NCBI GenBank assembly: GCA_028023455.1
Contig: JAQFVV010012395.1
Coordinates: forward strand, 5,582,001 to 5,646,000
Length of the DNA: 64,000 bases
Direction: 5' to 3'
Origin: Epiperipatus broadwayi
Lineage: Eukaryota > Onychophora > Udeonychophora > Euonychophora > Peripatidae
The notes under the pieces are model-generated. The model was not told the origin of the DNA, did no database searches, and was given only the letters and a program-made list of their open reading frames with translations. Positions 47,422 through 58,982 of the stretch are shown piece after piece (positions within the stretch are counted from its first letter, which is position 1; each line of letters begins with the position of its first letter). Both the position numbers and the translations under genes were made by a program.

Positions 47422-50400
47422 AACCATGTGTGCATTCAACATGCTGCTACTTTTATCATTGATTTCTAATTCCGTTAACACTATGACTGATTATCCTCTA
47501 GTTCTTAATACACACACTCACAGATAAAATTTATAGTCACTCTGTATGAATATAATGTAATGGAAATAACAGGTTCTCAAGAGTTATAAGAAAATAAGAT
47601 CTTGATTTGATCTTGGTGGAACTGTTAAAAGATGCTCAAAAATTACATGACTTCCTGAGCAAGTATCTATACAATAATTATTTATTAATAGAAATAACAA
47701 CATTACCAAAGATTAAATTTTAATTTATGTTAATTTATTTTTAATTAAATTTATAATATTAATTATGGGTTGTCAATTAATAATAATAATTAACTTAATA
47801 TCTTCCCAATTATATTTTTATAAAAGTAACATTATATGTTTTTAGATAAACTTAACTTCAAAATGATGTAGTTTTCAAATAGCTTTTAATTTAAAAATAG
47901 TCAATAACTACACAAATGATCTTTATCATTTTTTTTATTAGATTAGAAATTATTACATTTCCTTAAACTTAAGAATATAAACTTTTAACTTTATTAGAGA
48001 TGTATATATCTATTAATTTTACAAGTATGTGTCAGAGTTTCATCCATTTAATCCTTTGCTTCACACAAATCATGGTCACAATTTCATACCTTTAGAAATT
48101 AATTTTATTGCTGTTTTCTTCAAACACATGTTGGACATATTGAAAAGCACAAGTAAATTGCTCTTTATTATGCATTTTGTTCAGAACAGAGCTGTATTTA
48201 TTAATACAATTCAAACAAGACACCTCATAACTCCATTCTATGCAATTTTATTATTTCTTTAACTTCAATACACTTAAAATAATCAACAGATGTGAGATGG
48301 TACCACTTAATAAATCTCTATCCAGTGTGCCCTATCCATATCCGCCTACTAGTTTCTAACTTATGCTGTTCATCAGTGAGAAGTTTTGGATCTGCATATA
48401 GTATATGAAATTGCAGAACTAGAATAGAAAAAGAAAGAATTCTAGGGCTTACAGATAAATATATATTTCTAATTAATTATTCTATTAGCTTGATGTAATG
48501 AAACTTTAACTATTGTATATATATCGAAGTAGCTATACTACAGTCTATACAGATAGATCATTTCTTATACCTGATACTATTAATCCAGTCTCATAATTCT
48601 ATAATACATTCTTAGATTTATAAATAAATATGCTCAACCAAATATTTAAATTACATTGTATACAGATAGGCTATTATTAGTTACACCTTCATCAAACCTC
48701 ATTATTCTAGGCAATTGTTGGGTTTATGAATAAAACTATTGGATCGATTAAATATTAAAATGCTTCAATTATAAACTTGATAAAAGTCTACACTTCATAG
48801 AAATCAGCTTGTTTCTTGTAAATCAGTTTATATCATGGAAATCTTTACAAATACTAATTATTATTAATCAACACGATCTCATCTCTCAATTGTAATTTCA
48901 CTGTTATGCAGTCTTAAAAAAAAAAAAAAATGAAAAAAAAAACCCCATTATTATAAATTATTACTTTACATAGTCTACTATTGAATAATATGGCTTACTT
49001 AATTTTTAATTAAGTAAATAAAATAAAATAAGTAAATTAAATTACTTTTAATTTAAATCATATAAACACAATTGAAGATCTCAGAAAACTTTATTACAAC
49101 TATAAATTATATTTAAATCTACATTTCTTTTTACTATATTTTCTTCATTATTACAACAGCATTTCAGGAAAATACTAGTGCTTCCAATTAAAAAAGAAAA
49201 AAAAAGTTTTTGTTTTACTTTCATTAAGATAAATATTCAATATAATGATAAAATTGCCCATAGAAATGTTTCCATTGCAATGTACTTTTTGATTTTTACT
49301 ATTTCCCACCTATATAATTATATTTGATCCAATACGATTACACTATAGGTAAAATATCATCAATTCACATATCTACTATTCAAAAACTATTATTCAAATA
49401 AAAAGTCAAAAATCATCTTTAACTCTTAATGTGCCAAATATCCCACAGCACATAAATTAGTCACTGCTAATTTAAAACATGTTCATAGGATTGTGCACAC
49501 TTGCCTACCTTCTTAGTATTAAATGCACAAAATCACTTAGTATATTTACAGTACGAGATATTTAATACAGACACAAAGAATTTGTGTAACAAATTTATAC
49601 TTGTACTGATATACCATCAATAAATGACAATTTGAATTTACTCACTGCCTCTTATGATTTGAAGACTCTTTAATTAAAAGAGAAAAAAGATTATCGTGCA
49701 GCCATTAATTCATTATTTGAAATATTTTAAACAAATGTCAAAACAATCTCTCATTTGACAACTATGTTGCAATAGAAGTTTCATTTTTTAAATATCATAA
49801 ATTTAACTTATTTTAATTCCTTTTATGAAATGTAAGAAGTTATATTTCACTTATATATAATCTTAAAAATGGCTATTGTAAATTTCTTGGAGGTATATGA
49901 TACCACATGTAATGACTGTGTAGTTTTTATAGATTATAGGATTGAAGATTAATTTTTTACAATAAATTAGTTTAGACACAAATTAGAAACAAAAAAAAAA
50001 AAACATTCAGTAAATATCTGTACTTTAGTAAACTTAATCAGAGCAAGCTGCCCCCCCCCCCCAAATCCCTAATTTATGATCAATGTTATAATTAATCTTC
50101 AAAAAAGATTACATACAAATGCTAAATATTGAATAGAAAAAATCACTGAAGAAGAAATAATATTTAAAAAAATTTACAATACATTGAATTGCTAAATAAA
50201 AATCTGATGTTTTTTTTTAAAAAAAATAAGGAATTAAAAGTACAAAGAGAATTAATCAGTAAAGGAAGATAAATGTTTTTTTTTGTTCTAATTATTGCAA
50301 TATATTTTTTTTTGTAATGATATAAAAATAAGCATATATTGTATTTTAAAATTTCATATTATTAGAAATAAAATAAATATACATAGTACAGTATAAAGAA

Positions 50401-51534
50401 AATATTTATATATAAACTAAACCATAAATAGTAAATAAAATTAATGTTGTTGTTTTTTTTCTTAAAATCTAAAAAAAATCACAAGTCTGAAAACTCCAGA
50501 GCTTTTGGATTCATGAACTTTTATCTCTAAAACAAATTTTATGATTCTCAAACACTGTTTGTTTGATTCATTAAAATTATTTGATTCTCTGATAAAAGCT
50601 GACTAATCCTTGAATTCTTTACAGCTATAATGATTATTTCACTTAGTGATTAACTCATTTTTTAAAACCCAGTTAATTATAACTTAATAATGCTCTAAAT
50701 GTAATGTTACCCAAAATTGAGAGAAACTTGATTTATTATATTTTTAACATTTAGAAAAAGAGTGCAATTTAATCAATATTATATTACCATTTATTATTTA
50801 AAAAATTCATTTCTAGCCATGTATGGATATTTATCTAGATGCTTAATGTACATTAATTCCTTTTTACCCCCCCCCCCCAATAAATTTATCCCTTTGTGAA
50901 TTCCTATTGGTAATAGGTATATATCCACACAACTATTTTCATAGGTAAAAGATGTCAAATGTGATTTTTTTTCATTATGTAATGACAGATAGATAGAAAG
51001 CACACACAAAAAGAGAACAATTACTAGTCAGTCATTAAAAGAATCCGGATAGTTATTATGAATATATATAATACCAAGATTTCTTAGATATGTTTTATTA
51101 ACATCATAGTTACTTTCCTCGATCACTTCTGTATTGAAGAAAATAATTATGGCAATCATGACCACAATGCAAAGACACAGTAACAATCAGGATCTTTTCA
51201 GAATTTTTTCAGAATATATGATCTTTCTCTAAATGACAGTTCCCCTGTCTGTTCTTATAAATAGAAAAACCTGAAAAAACGATATATATATATGTTTATT
51301 ACACTATAAGATAATGAAATAAAATATGAAAACAATTTTGAAAGGTTCCTAAACTGTAAACCCATACAAATATCAGTGCCAAGAAAGGGTCATTAGTTAT
51401 CCTTATGCAAAACAATAATTGTTCACCCTCCTCAAAAAAAGTTTTAATGTTTTATTAAAAACAACAATGAAAATAACCACCATTATATAATTTAAATACA
51501 ATTAGATTATACATATTGAACTTTAGATGTAATT
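47422..51534. other. AT-rich DNA without recognised genes
   Basis: No splice-supported exon found. Runs of C lie at 50051-50064 and 50868-50878. Positions 48325-48410 hold a fragment of the family C foldback loop region (CTACTAGTTTCTAACTTATG). Confidence 0.5.
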
Positions 51535-52790
51535 AGAGGGGATTTGAACAAAGACTTTCAAGCTCCATTTATCTATCCACTCCATTTTATATAACTGATA
51601 CACATGACTACATCCATGCAAAAAGATAAATAATTTTCAATATACATAATTTGTGCTAAACCAGTACTCATCACTTGATCCAGATCATCATCTCCCACAC
51701 ATATATACAAGCAGTGGCACAGTTTATATTAAGATAGTAGAGCTTCAAACTTTAATGGATAGGCTTCAATATTTTCCACATTACAATTCATCAGCCATTC
51801 ACATGATGGAATGCCCAAAGAACTTGTTGATGCCAATATTGTTGTCATACTCATGTTGACTCGACTGACCCCTCATATATAGGACCTTAACAAGTCCATT
51901 TAAATATACAGAAGATAGGCAGAATACAAGCTGAATCTGTAATATTTTAAATAAAAGTATATTATATATACTTAACTTTAGATGCAATTAAAAGGGATAT
52001 GAACATAAACTTCCAAACCCCCTTCAGCTATCCCCTCCACCTTATATTACCAATGCAAAAGTTGGAGGGTGAAGAGGATTGAAGCCTATCCATTAAAGTT
52101 TGGATTTCCTATCTTAATATAAACTGAGCACTGATTGTATATATGTGTGGAAACAACTGATGAGTGCTGGTTCAGCACAAAATACAGATATTGGTAATCA
52201 TTTATCTTTTTCATGTGTATGTAGTCATGTGTACTGGTTATATAAAATGGAATGGATAGCTGAAAGGAGCTTGAATGTCTGCGTTCAAATCCCCTCTAAT
52301 TACATTTAAAGTTCAGCATATATAATATATTTATATTTAAAATATTACAGATTCAGCTTAATTCTGTCCATTCTTCTTCAGTGTATTTAAATGGACATAT
52401 TAAGGCCCTATATATGAGAAGTCAGAGTGATTTAAAGTCAACATGGATATAGCAACAATATTGGCATTAACAAGGGCTTTTAGCATTCCATCATCAGATT
52501 TTCAATAATATGGATGACTGAAGTGTTGGAGGGTGGAGAAGACTAAAATATGTTCATTAAAGTTTGAAGAATTGCTATCTTAATATAAACTAAGTGCTGA
52601 TTGTATATATGTGTGGGAAATGATGGATCAATTGTTGAGTGCTGGTTTAGCACAAAATACATATATTGGAGATCATTTATCTTTTTCACATGTTTGTGCC
52701 TGTGTGTATAGGTTATGTAAGGTAGAGTGGAAAGCTGAAGGGAGTTTGAAAGTCTGTGTTTAAATTTTCTTTAATTATTATACAATTATA
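51535..52790. mobile_element. Cluster of foldback family B units
   Basis: A unit in one orientation (from 51537, GAGGGGATTTGAACAAAGAC) is followed by inverse units at about 52065-52310 and 52500-52770, each reading GATAGGCTTCAAT- or GCTTGAATGTCTG-type sequence. A central pair of inverted segments (ATATACAGAAGATAGGCAGA near 51904 and TTCTTCAGTGTATTTAAATG near 52372) extends the family beyond what is seen at 30056-30626. Units are 80-90% alike by eye. The array probably grew by repeated insertion or partial duplication. Confidence 0.65.
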
Positions 52791-52794
52791 AATT

Positions 52795-53340
52795 TACTTT
52801 GGGCTTTAACAGAACTGAGTTTAGATACAATATTATCAACATTTAGAGTATTGCATATGTCATTCTCTATAGCTATCATTGACAAATTTATCAACCGATC
52901 TTGTGCCATTGTCAAACGTAAATAATTTTTTATGATGTTTAACTTCGAAAATGATCTTTTCTCTACTAGCTAAACTTGTAGAAAAAGTTAATATTCTTAA
53001 TTATATGCTCAAACTTGGAATTCAATAGTCAAATCATTATCAATGAATATAACTTTGGTCATCAAGTGGATTTTGGAATTTCACTGAAAATAAGTTTTTA
53101 AACAGATGTAATTCTTCATAAAATTTCTATTTATGTCTATTATTATTTCATTGTCACTTAAATAAATTTGTAGACTGAAACATTCTTTTAACATTTTTTT
53201 AAAATCAGCTTCACCGAGTTTATTTATAGTTGACAAAAGTAATTAAATATATATTGTTCATACAGTCTTTAATGTACCTATATTAACAATCTCTCTTCAA
53301 AGCAAATTATGCACATACTAAGTCATCAATATTGAAATTA
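52795..53340 (-). pseudogene. hAT transposase C-terminal dimerisation domain relic
   Basis: On the minus strand the frame from about 52975 to 52800 reads VEKRSFSKLNIIKNYLR, then MAQDRLINLSMIAIE, ending near VDNIVSKLSSVKA. This is the hATC dimerisation domain, whose hallmark is the R-S-F-S-x-L-x-x-I-K-x-x-L-R string followed by a D/ERL-NL-x-x-x-x-I-E helix. Upstream remains include EADFKKMLKECFSLQIYLSD across frameshifts. It differs from the BED-type element at 42348-46221 and is closer to the ZMYM/TTF-type hAT group. The LTR retrotransposon begins 12 bp from its remains, so upstream parts may have been displaced or lost. Confidence 0.7.
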
Positions 53341-53351
53341 TAAAAATATAT

Positions 53352-55306
53352 TGAGACGGATTGATTTCCGATTCAATGGTTTTATTGCTAAAATTAAAAA
53401 GGGAAAACAACTTCATTTTCATTAAATGTCTAATGCTAAATTTTTTTTTATTATTATTTCAAAACACATACACATTTATATTTTCGCATTTATATTTTAA
53501 AATAGATTATTTAATGTTTATAAAATTGATTTAGAATAGTTTACTTTCACTATTTTGTTTATAAAATTGATTTAAAAATACTTTACTTTCACCGCCTGTT
53601 TTAATCAAAAAGCTTGCTAATTATATATTCCTGTTGCTTTTATTTTTAATCATTTTTAAAGTTAATTCTAAAAGTCTAAAAGCGGAGATTTAGTTTTGTA
53701 TTTGTTATTTTGGATACAATAATCCCTGGTTGGAATTCTTAAATTAGATTGAGCGGGAAATTAATATTTGCCCTGCAGGAGATATAGAATTAGAGACTAA
53801 TGAAAGTTTTTTCGCGGGAAATGTAGCAAGGCAGAGGATAGCCCGCCAATTTTTGGAGAGAGAAGAGATTCATTATTAGATACACACTTGGATTATTGAC
53901 TGCTAAGAGTCAGATGGTTTTGAGTAGCTGTTCGGACATTTAATTGCCTGCTAAAAACTTAAATAATTATTGACAAACTTCGTTGCTGTGCAAGATGTCA
54001 AAATCTACCGCTATGGGTTTTGCCATCATTAGAATGTCTTGCTAATTTAAACAAAGGACGGACCCACGACTACCAGCTCTCCTTCAGTCATGCCATGAGC
54101 CTCTAAAATAAACACTGCCTCTACCTTGCCACTGTCAAAGGACCTGAAAGATGAACTATTATCAAAAGTGCGCACTCGTCACTAAATCACTAGAACTCTG
54201 CCTTACCGTAAGCTAAACTTTTTCCTATTCTAGCCAGGGTAAATAAATTGCGTTTAATTAAATCTCCGCTCAATCTAATGATAAATATGTTTTAAAATGG
54301 TATTAATTGTTTTTTTTTAATTATTTATTATCTGTATGTACTCTTTTCTAGTATTTAAAGTGTGTCTTGGAATCTTAGTTTTAAGATTCCAAGTTTGTTT
54401 GCAATTTTCGTTTATCAGAGGGTGCATAAGGTGATTGTATTTTATATGTTTAATATATACCTGATTATTTCGTTAACTATTACAAAACACATTGGCAGTT
54501 TTCATAATCTTTATTTATTTACCTGCCCTTAGTTGTACAATAAAGAATCTTTAAACATGTTTCGTTTGCGCTGTTTGTGCAAACAACAAAATCTTTTTGC
54601 TGGCTATTTGTCAAGTTATTTCTTCGGGTTGTCTGAAAATAGTCTATTTCTTTCTGGATTACGTAAGATCGTAATCAAATATCTGTTGCTGTCTTGTAGG
54701 TGAGATCAACCACGTTTACTTTGAATGTAGTATTACGTGCAGCAGTCCTGCGGCGTTTTAACGACAGTAATTAGAATATTACTGCTCGGACGTCCGCGCT
54801 GGTTACGTCGATTTCCGACAGGACAGTAACTGTTTTATTATCCCTGATTCAGGAAGCTAAAGTTGTTGTTTGTTTTGTAATTTTACAACTGGCCAGCAAG
54901 AAGATATTTTCCTAACCATTTCTTCTATTTTAAGTGAGATAATTTTGCTGCCAAAATGTTTTATGCCTTCATGTTTGTCGTACTCTTGTGCACTCTCTGG
55001 TAAATATGCGTATGTTAACATAAGTCACTTTTATATTCGTGGCTAGATGTCTTCACTCTATTGCACAACTTTTAATAAAATTAATAAATTGTTTAAACTT
55101 AATTTGGCTGACGTTTGTCTTTGTGCTTTGATTTCTCAACTGTCTAAATAATATTTAAGATATCTTGTTCCTCCCTGAGTGTAGTTCGGTGCCTTTTGAT
55201 TCGCATATCCTGTCCACCCTAAAATAAATGTCTAGTTCCTATTTTCGGACTAGTGGCGCCCCCGGGGTCAGTATATGCGAATCTCAAAGATCTTTCTCCC
55301 GTTACA
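53352..55306 (+). repeat. 5' long terminal repeat
   Basis: 1955 bp, TG...CA. An internal inverted repeat (TTGGAATCTTA and TAAGATTCCAA) lies at 54366-54391 and AATAAA at 54539-54544. Long LTRs of this size are unusual but known in the Ty3/gypsy group. There is no open frame of note inside. Confidence 0.95.
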
Positions 55307-55320
55307 TATATAGTAATTTT

Positions 55321-55336
55321 TGGCGCATCATCATGG
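55321..55336 (+). promoter_or_regulatory. Candidate primer binding site
   Basis: TGGCGCATCATCATGG lies 14 nt after the 5' LTR. TGG pairs with the CCA end of a tRNA and the next base with a G discriminator, as in many tRNA-Ser. The tRNA cannot be named without the host's tRNA set, and a gap of 14 nt is longer than usual. Confidence 0.3.
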
Positions 55337-55479
55337 AGCTTCCGAGTTTTCAAACCCATGTGAGATTTTGTTTAGACGGTTGAGAAAGATTTCAGGTGTA
55401 AGTGGCAAGATCTAGTCAGTAGAGGTTCGATTTTTGTTAATTATTGCATGTATTGTTGGAGCAGTTTGGTAGAACGGGG

Positions 55480-55960
55480 TTTCGTCTTTTTCATATGACA
55501 TAAATAAATAAACAATAAATAGCGTATTTTCTAAAAAAAGTCTGTCGGAGTTAATTTTTTTTGAAGAGTTAAATATATATAGTTCGTCTTTTTCATATGA
55601 CAAATAATTAATAAATAGAAAGTAGCGTCGTATTCGTTTTTAGATTAATTAAAAAAAAAAAAAGATAAAAATAGTTCGTTCGTCTTTTCATATGAAATAA
55701 TTAATAAACAGTAAACAGCGTTTGCTTTCATAGCTAAATTTTTATTTTAAAATAGCAAAATAAATATTGGGAAATAAAAATAGTTCGTTCGTCTTTTCAT
55801 ATGAAATAATTAATAAACAGTAAACAGCGTTTGCTTTTGTAGCTAAAGTTTTATTTTAAAATAGCAAAATGAATATTGGGAAGTCTCTTTCTTGTGACAA
55901 ATAAATAGTTAAATAGCGTTTTTCTTTTAGATTGATTGGCAAACTTAGTGTTAAATAAAT
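55480..55960 (+). repeat. Tandem repeats in the LTR element leader
   Basis: Units of about 92-109 bp share a core CGTCTTTTTCATATGACA or CGTCTTTTCATATGAAAT at 55484, 55585, 55681 and 55790, followed by AATTAATAAACAGTAAACAGC-like sequence. A fifth, decayed unit starts near 55882. The third and fourth units are nearly identical over about 105 bp. The repeats lie between the primer binding region and the gag start, in untranslated leader. Confidence 0.85.
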
Positions 55961-56039
55961 AGTAAGAGGCATTGTTTTCTAAGACTGACAATAAAAGCAA
56001 AAATATATATAAATAAATGAGCTGTTAAAGAGTGCCGAG

Positions 56040-58949
56040 ATGGGAGGGCAAATTTATAAGGAAGTTGAAAATAGGCAAAGTAAACTTAAAGGTACAAGAT
56101 TGATCCAGATAAAAGTTTTCAGGGCAGATAATTGGGAAAGTCCAGCTGCGCATCTTGAAAGCCTTCAACAAGTGTTTCAGTTTCACGAATGGAATGAACA
56201 AGAAAAGATTGCAGTGGCTTATAATCATTTGAAGGGTGTGGCCGTAGATTGGTGGCATACTTTAAGTGTAAAGCCACAGACATTTGGGGAGTATGGATAC
56301 GCCATCATGCACAGTTTTTGGAGTGAAGAGAAACAATATTGCATCTTTAGAAGAGTTTTGCAGCAAGCATATTCCAAAGGGGATGGAGGAACTTATATGC
56401 AGTTTTTCTGTAGTCAAGCCGCCATACTGAAGTCGTTGACGGCATTGTCTTTGCCAGAAAGCCAGATAATCTCAATAATAAGAAACAATATGCCAGTGGT
56501 GATACAACAAGCCATGTTGATTAATTATAAAATGTGTATAGAAGAAATAATAACATTATTGACAGAGATTGATTATAGTAGGGATAGAATAGAGAAGGAA
56601 AACATACTCGACGGAGATGGGGGAACAGTATCCAATGTGGTGGTGGATAAAGATGAACCGACATTAGTTGGAGGCAACCAGACTTGTCCCATCATAACTA
56701 TAAAAATTGGATCCATCACAGCACAGGCTTTAATTGATTCAGGGAGTCAGATGTCCCTGATTTCCAGTCACTTTTATTCACAGTTAAAACAACAAACTCA
56801 CCTGTATACATTGCCTCTAAAGAGACTGCAAGTTACATTGGCTAATGGTAAAAAGGCAAATGTAGAGACAAAGCAGGTTTGGATCCAGCTTCATCTGGGA
56901 AACATGGAAGTGGATCAAGTCTTTTTGATAATGCCCGGGTTGATACAGGATGTCATAGTGGGAACAGATTTTCTTCATCAGCATAAATGTGTGCTTGATT
57001 ATGGTCAATGCATATTTCAGTGTAGAGAAAGCATAATGCCCCTGGAGGGATTAAAAAAGTATCAGTCCTTACAAATACACTGTATGCAGTCAGTCTTAGA
57101 CACCACTGAAGTAAAGAATAAGGTGGAACAGTCCATACTAAAGGGGACAGAGCAACATCTTTTAACACAGGTGTTGACGCAGTACCACATGGTTTTTTCT
57201 AATAGACCTCGGGCTATTGAAGGGTATGTTCATCGGATCAAAGTAAAGGAGGAAAACCATTTTCAAAGTCGATCTTACCCCATTCCATTTCAATATAAAG
57301 CCGAGGTGGATAGTCAGATACAACAGATGATCGAATGGGGTGTTATCGGTAAACAAGCATCATCTTATATTAACCCTTTGGTGGTAGTAAAGAAGAAAGA
57401 TGGGGCGGCTAGAATATGTTTGGATGCTCGCCGTTTAAATGCTATCACTATTCCTGAAAGAGACATTCCTCCTACAATAACCGAAATTCTGGCTAGATTT
57501 CAAGGGAAAACTGTCTTTAGTACATTTGACTTGACTTCGAGTTATTGGCAGATACCTCTTCATCCCTCCGATCGCCAATATACGGGGTTTTGGTATGAAG
57601 GGTATACGTATGTCTTTAAACAGATGACGTTCAGGTTGATCAACAGTGGATCCGGGCTGTTAAGGTGTTTGGATCAGATACTGTCAGAGAAGGTTAAAAA
57701 TATTATAGTAATGTACATGGATGATGTGGTTATTGCATCCAGAAATATTGAAGAGCACTTGGAACATGTGGAGATATTTTTGACCGAGTGCAGTCAAAAA
57801 AATATCACGATCAACTTGCAGAAAAGTTACTTAGCCATGGATGAAGTGGCATTTTTGGGCTTTGTAATTGGGAAGGATGGTATTAAACCCCATCCGGATA
57901 AATTAGCTGCAATTGAGCATTTCCCTACACCTGCTAACAGACGCCAGGTGAGGTCATTTTTAGGTCTCTGCAACTTTTACCACCGGTTTTATGAAAATTT
58001 TGCTGTAGAATCATCATCCTTAGTCCAGTTATTAAGAAAGGACCAGAAGTGGTTTTGGGGTTCACAACAGGAGCAGGAGTTTCGGCTCATCAAAAAGAAT
58101 TTTCTGAAACAAGTAGTTCTGGCTTACCCTGATTTTTCCCAAACATTTTATATTCAAACTGATAGTAGCCGACATGGATTGGGAGTAGTATTATTCCAAA
58201 TTGATGAGCAGAAACGTCACAAGGTATTATATTTTTGTAGCCATACCCTAAAAGGGGCTGAAAATAATTATACAACTACTGAAAAGGAGGCTCTGGCCAT
58301 TGTATGGGCCTTTGGAAAGTTCAAACAATTCTTGCTGGGCTCAAACATCGTTGTTATTACTGACCATAAATGTTTGGAATTTCTGAATAATAGTTACCTG
58401 ACAAATGATCGGCTCATTCGGTGGAGCTTGATCTTGCAGAAATTTCAATATAGAGTGGTCTATTGCCCTGGCAAGGATAACATTGTGGCAGATGTCTTAA
58501 ATCGGCACCCCATAGATCTTTCACCACATCACCTAAACTCGGATAACTTAAGTATCGCTGCTATTACATCGGTTATCGATGATTCGGTGGAACAGGATTT
58601 ACGGAAACTACCAGAAATACAGGCAAGCAATCTGGATTATGCTCCAATGGTAGCCTACAAGAAAGGAGCCATGAATCCCTCACTAATGGACCTATCCAAG
58701 TTAGAACAACAAGAAGGAGCTTATCGTATTGAGGACGGTGTCCTTCAATACAAGGTTACTGCAAAAGAAGGTTCCTGGAGAACCCTCATACCTAAAAAGA
58801 TTAGGAATCATTTAATTGAATATGTGCATTGTCTGTATGGACATTTTGGACCGCATAAGGTTGAGTATGTGCTCCGAGAATTATTTTATTGGCCAGGGAT
58901 GTACTCAAATATTTTATCGGTTCTCAGAAGTTGCCACACATGTTCATGA
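56040..58949 (+). CDS. Gag-Pol polyprotein: Gag, protease, RT, RNase H, integrase N-terminus
   Basis: 969 codons in one frame. Residues 1-180 resemble a retrotransposon Gag (AVDWWHTL, MQFFCSQAAILKSL) but no CCHC zinc knuckle follows; a protease with DSG at 233-235 and IVGTDFL (306-312) comes directly after. RT covers about 410-610 with FSTFDLTSSYWQIPL (first Asp 497) and the active site YMDD (559-562). RNase H has D708, E748, D775 and D818. The integrase zinc domain starts with H930 and H935 and C965/C968. The frame then meets TGA at 58947-58949 immediately after the zinc ligands. Gag is short and joined to Pol without a shift, so a deletion between them is possible. The proteins copy and integrate the element in cells where it is transcribed. 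Confidence 0.93.
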   Translation: MGGQIYKEVENRQSKLKGTRLIQIKVFRADNWESPAAHLESLQQVFQFHEWNEQEKIAVAYNHLKGVAVDWWHTLSVKPQTFGEYGYAIMHSFWSEEKQYCIFRRVLQQAYSKGDGGTYMQFFCSQAAILKSLTALSLPESQIISIIRNNMPVVIQQAMLINYKMCIEEIITLLTEIDYSRDRIEKENILDGDGGTVSNVVVDKDEPTLVGGNQTCPIITIKIGSITAQALIDSGSQMSLISSHFYSQLKQQTHLYTLPLKRLQVTLANGKKANVETKQVWIQLHLGNMEVDQVFLIMPGLIQDVIVGTDFLHQHKCVLDYGQCIFQCRESIMPLEGLKKYQSLQIHCMQSVLDTTEVKNKVEQSILKGTEQHLLTQVLTQYHMVFSNRPRAIEGYVHRIKVKEENHFQSRSYPIPFQYKAEVDSQIQQMIEWGVIGKQASSYINPLVVVKKKDGAARICLDARRLNAITIPERDIPPTITEILARFQGKTVFSTFDLTSSYWQIPLHPSDRQYTGFWYEGYTYVFKQMTFRLINSGSGLLRCLDQILSEKVKNIIVMYMDDVVIASRNIEEHLEHVEIFLTECSQKNITINLQKSYLAMDEVAFLGFVIGKDGIKPHPDKLAAIEHFPTPANRRQVRSFLGLCNFYHRFYENFAVESSSLVQLLRKDQKWFWGSQQEQEFRLIKKNFLKQVVLAYPDFSQTFYIQTDSSRHGLGVVLFQIDEQKRHKVLYFCSHTLKGAENNYTTTEKEALAIVWAFGKFKQFLLGSNIVVITDHKCLEFLNNSYLTNDRLIRWSLILQKFQYRVVYCPGKDNIVADVLNRHPIDLSPHHLNSDNLSIAAITSVIDDSVEQDLRKLPEIQASNLDYAPMVAYKKGAMNPSLMDLSKLEQQEGAYRIEDGVLQYKVTAKEGSWRTLIPKKIRNHLIEYVHCLYGHFGPHKVEYVLRELFYWPGMYSNILSVLRSCHTCS

Positions 58950-58982
58950 ACGAAACCCGTAAATAAAAAATTTACGGGAGTC

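Noticed and set aside
48029-48262. 77-codon open frame
   Set aside because: No similarity to any domain I know, no splice or regulatory context, and a length expected by chance.
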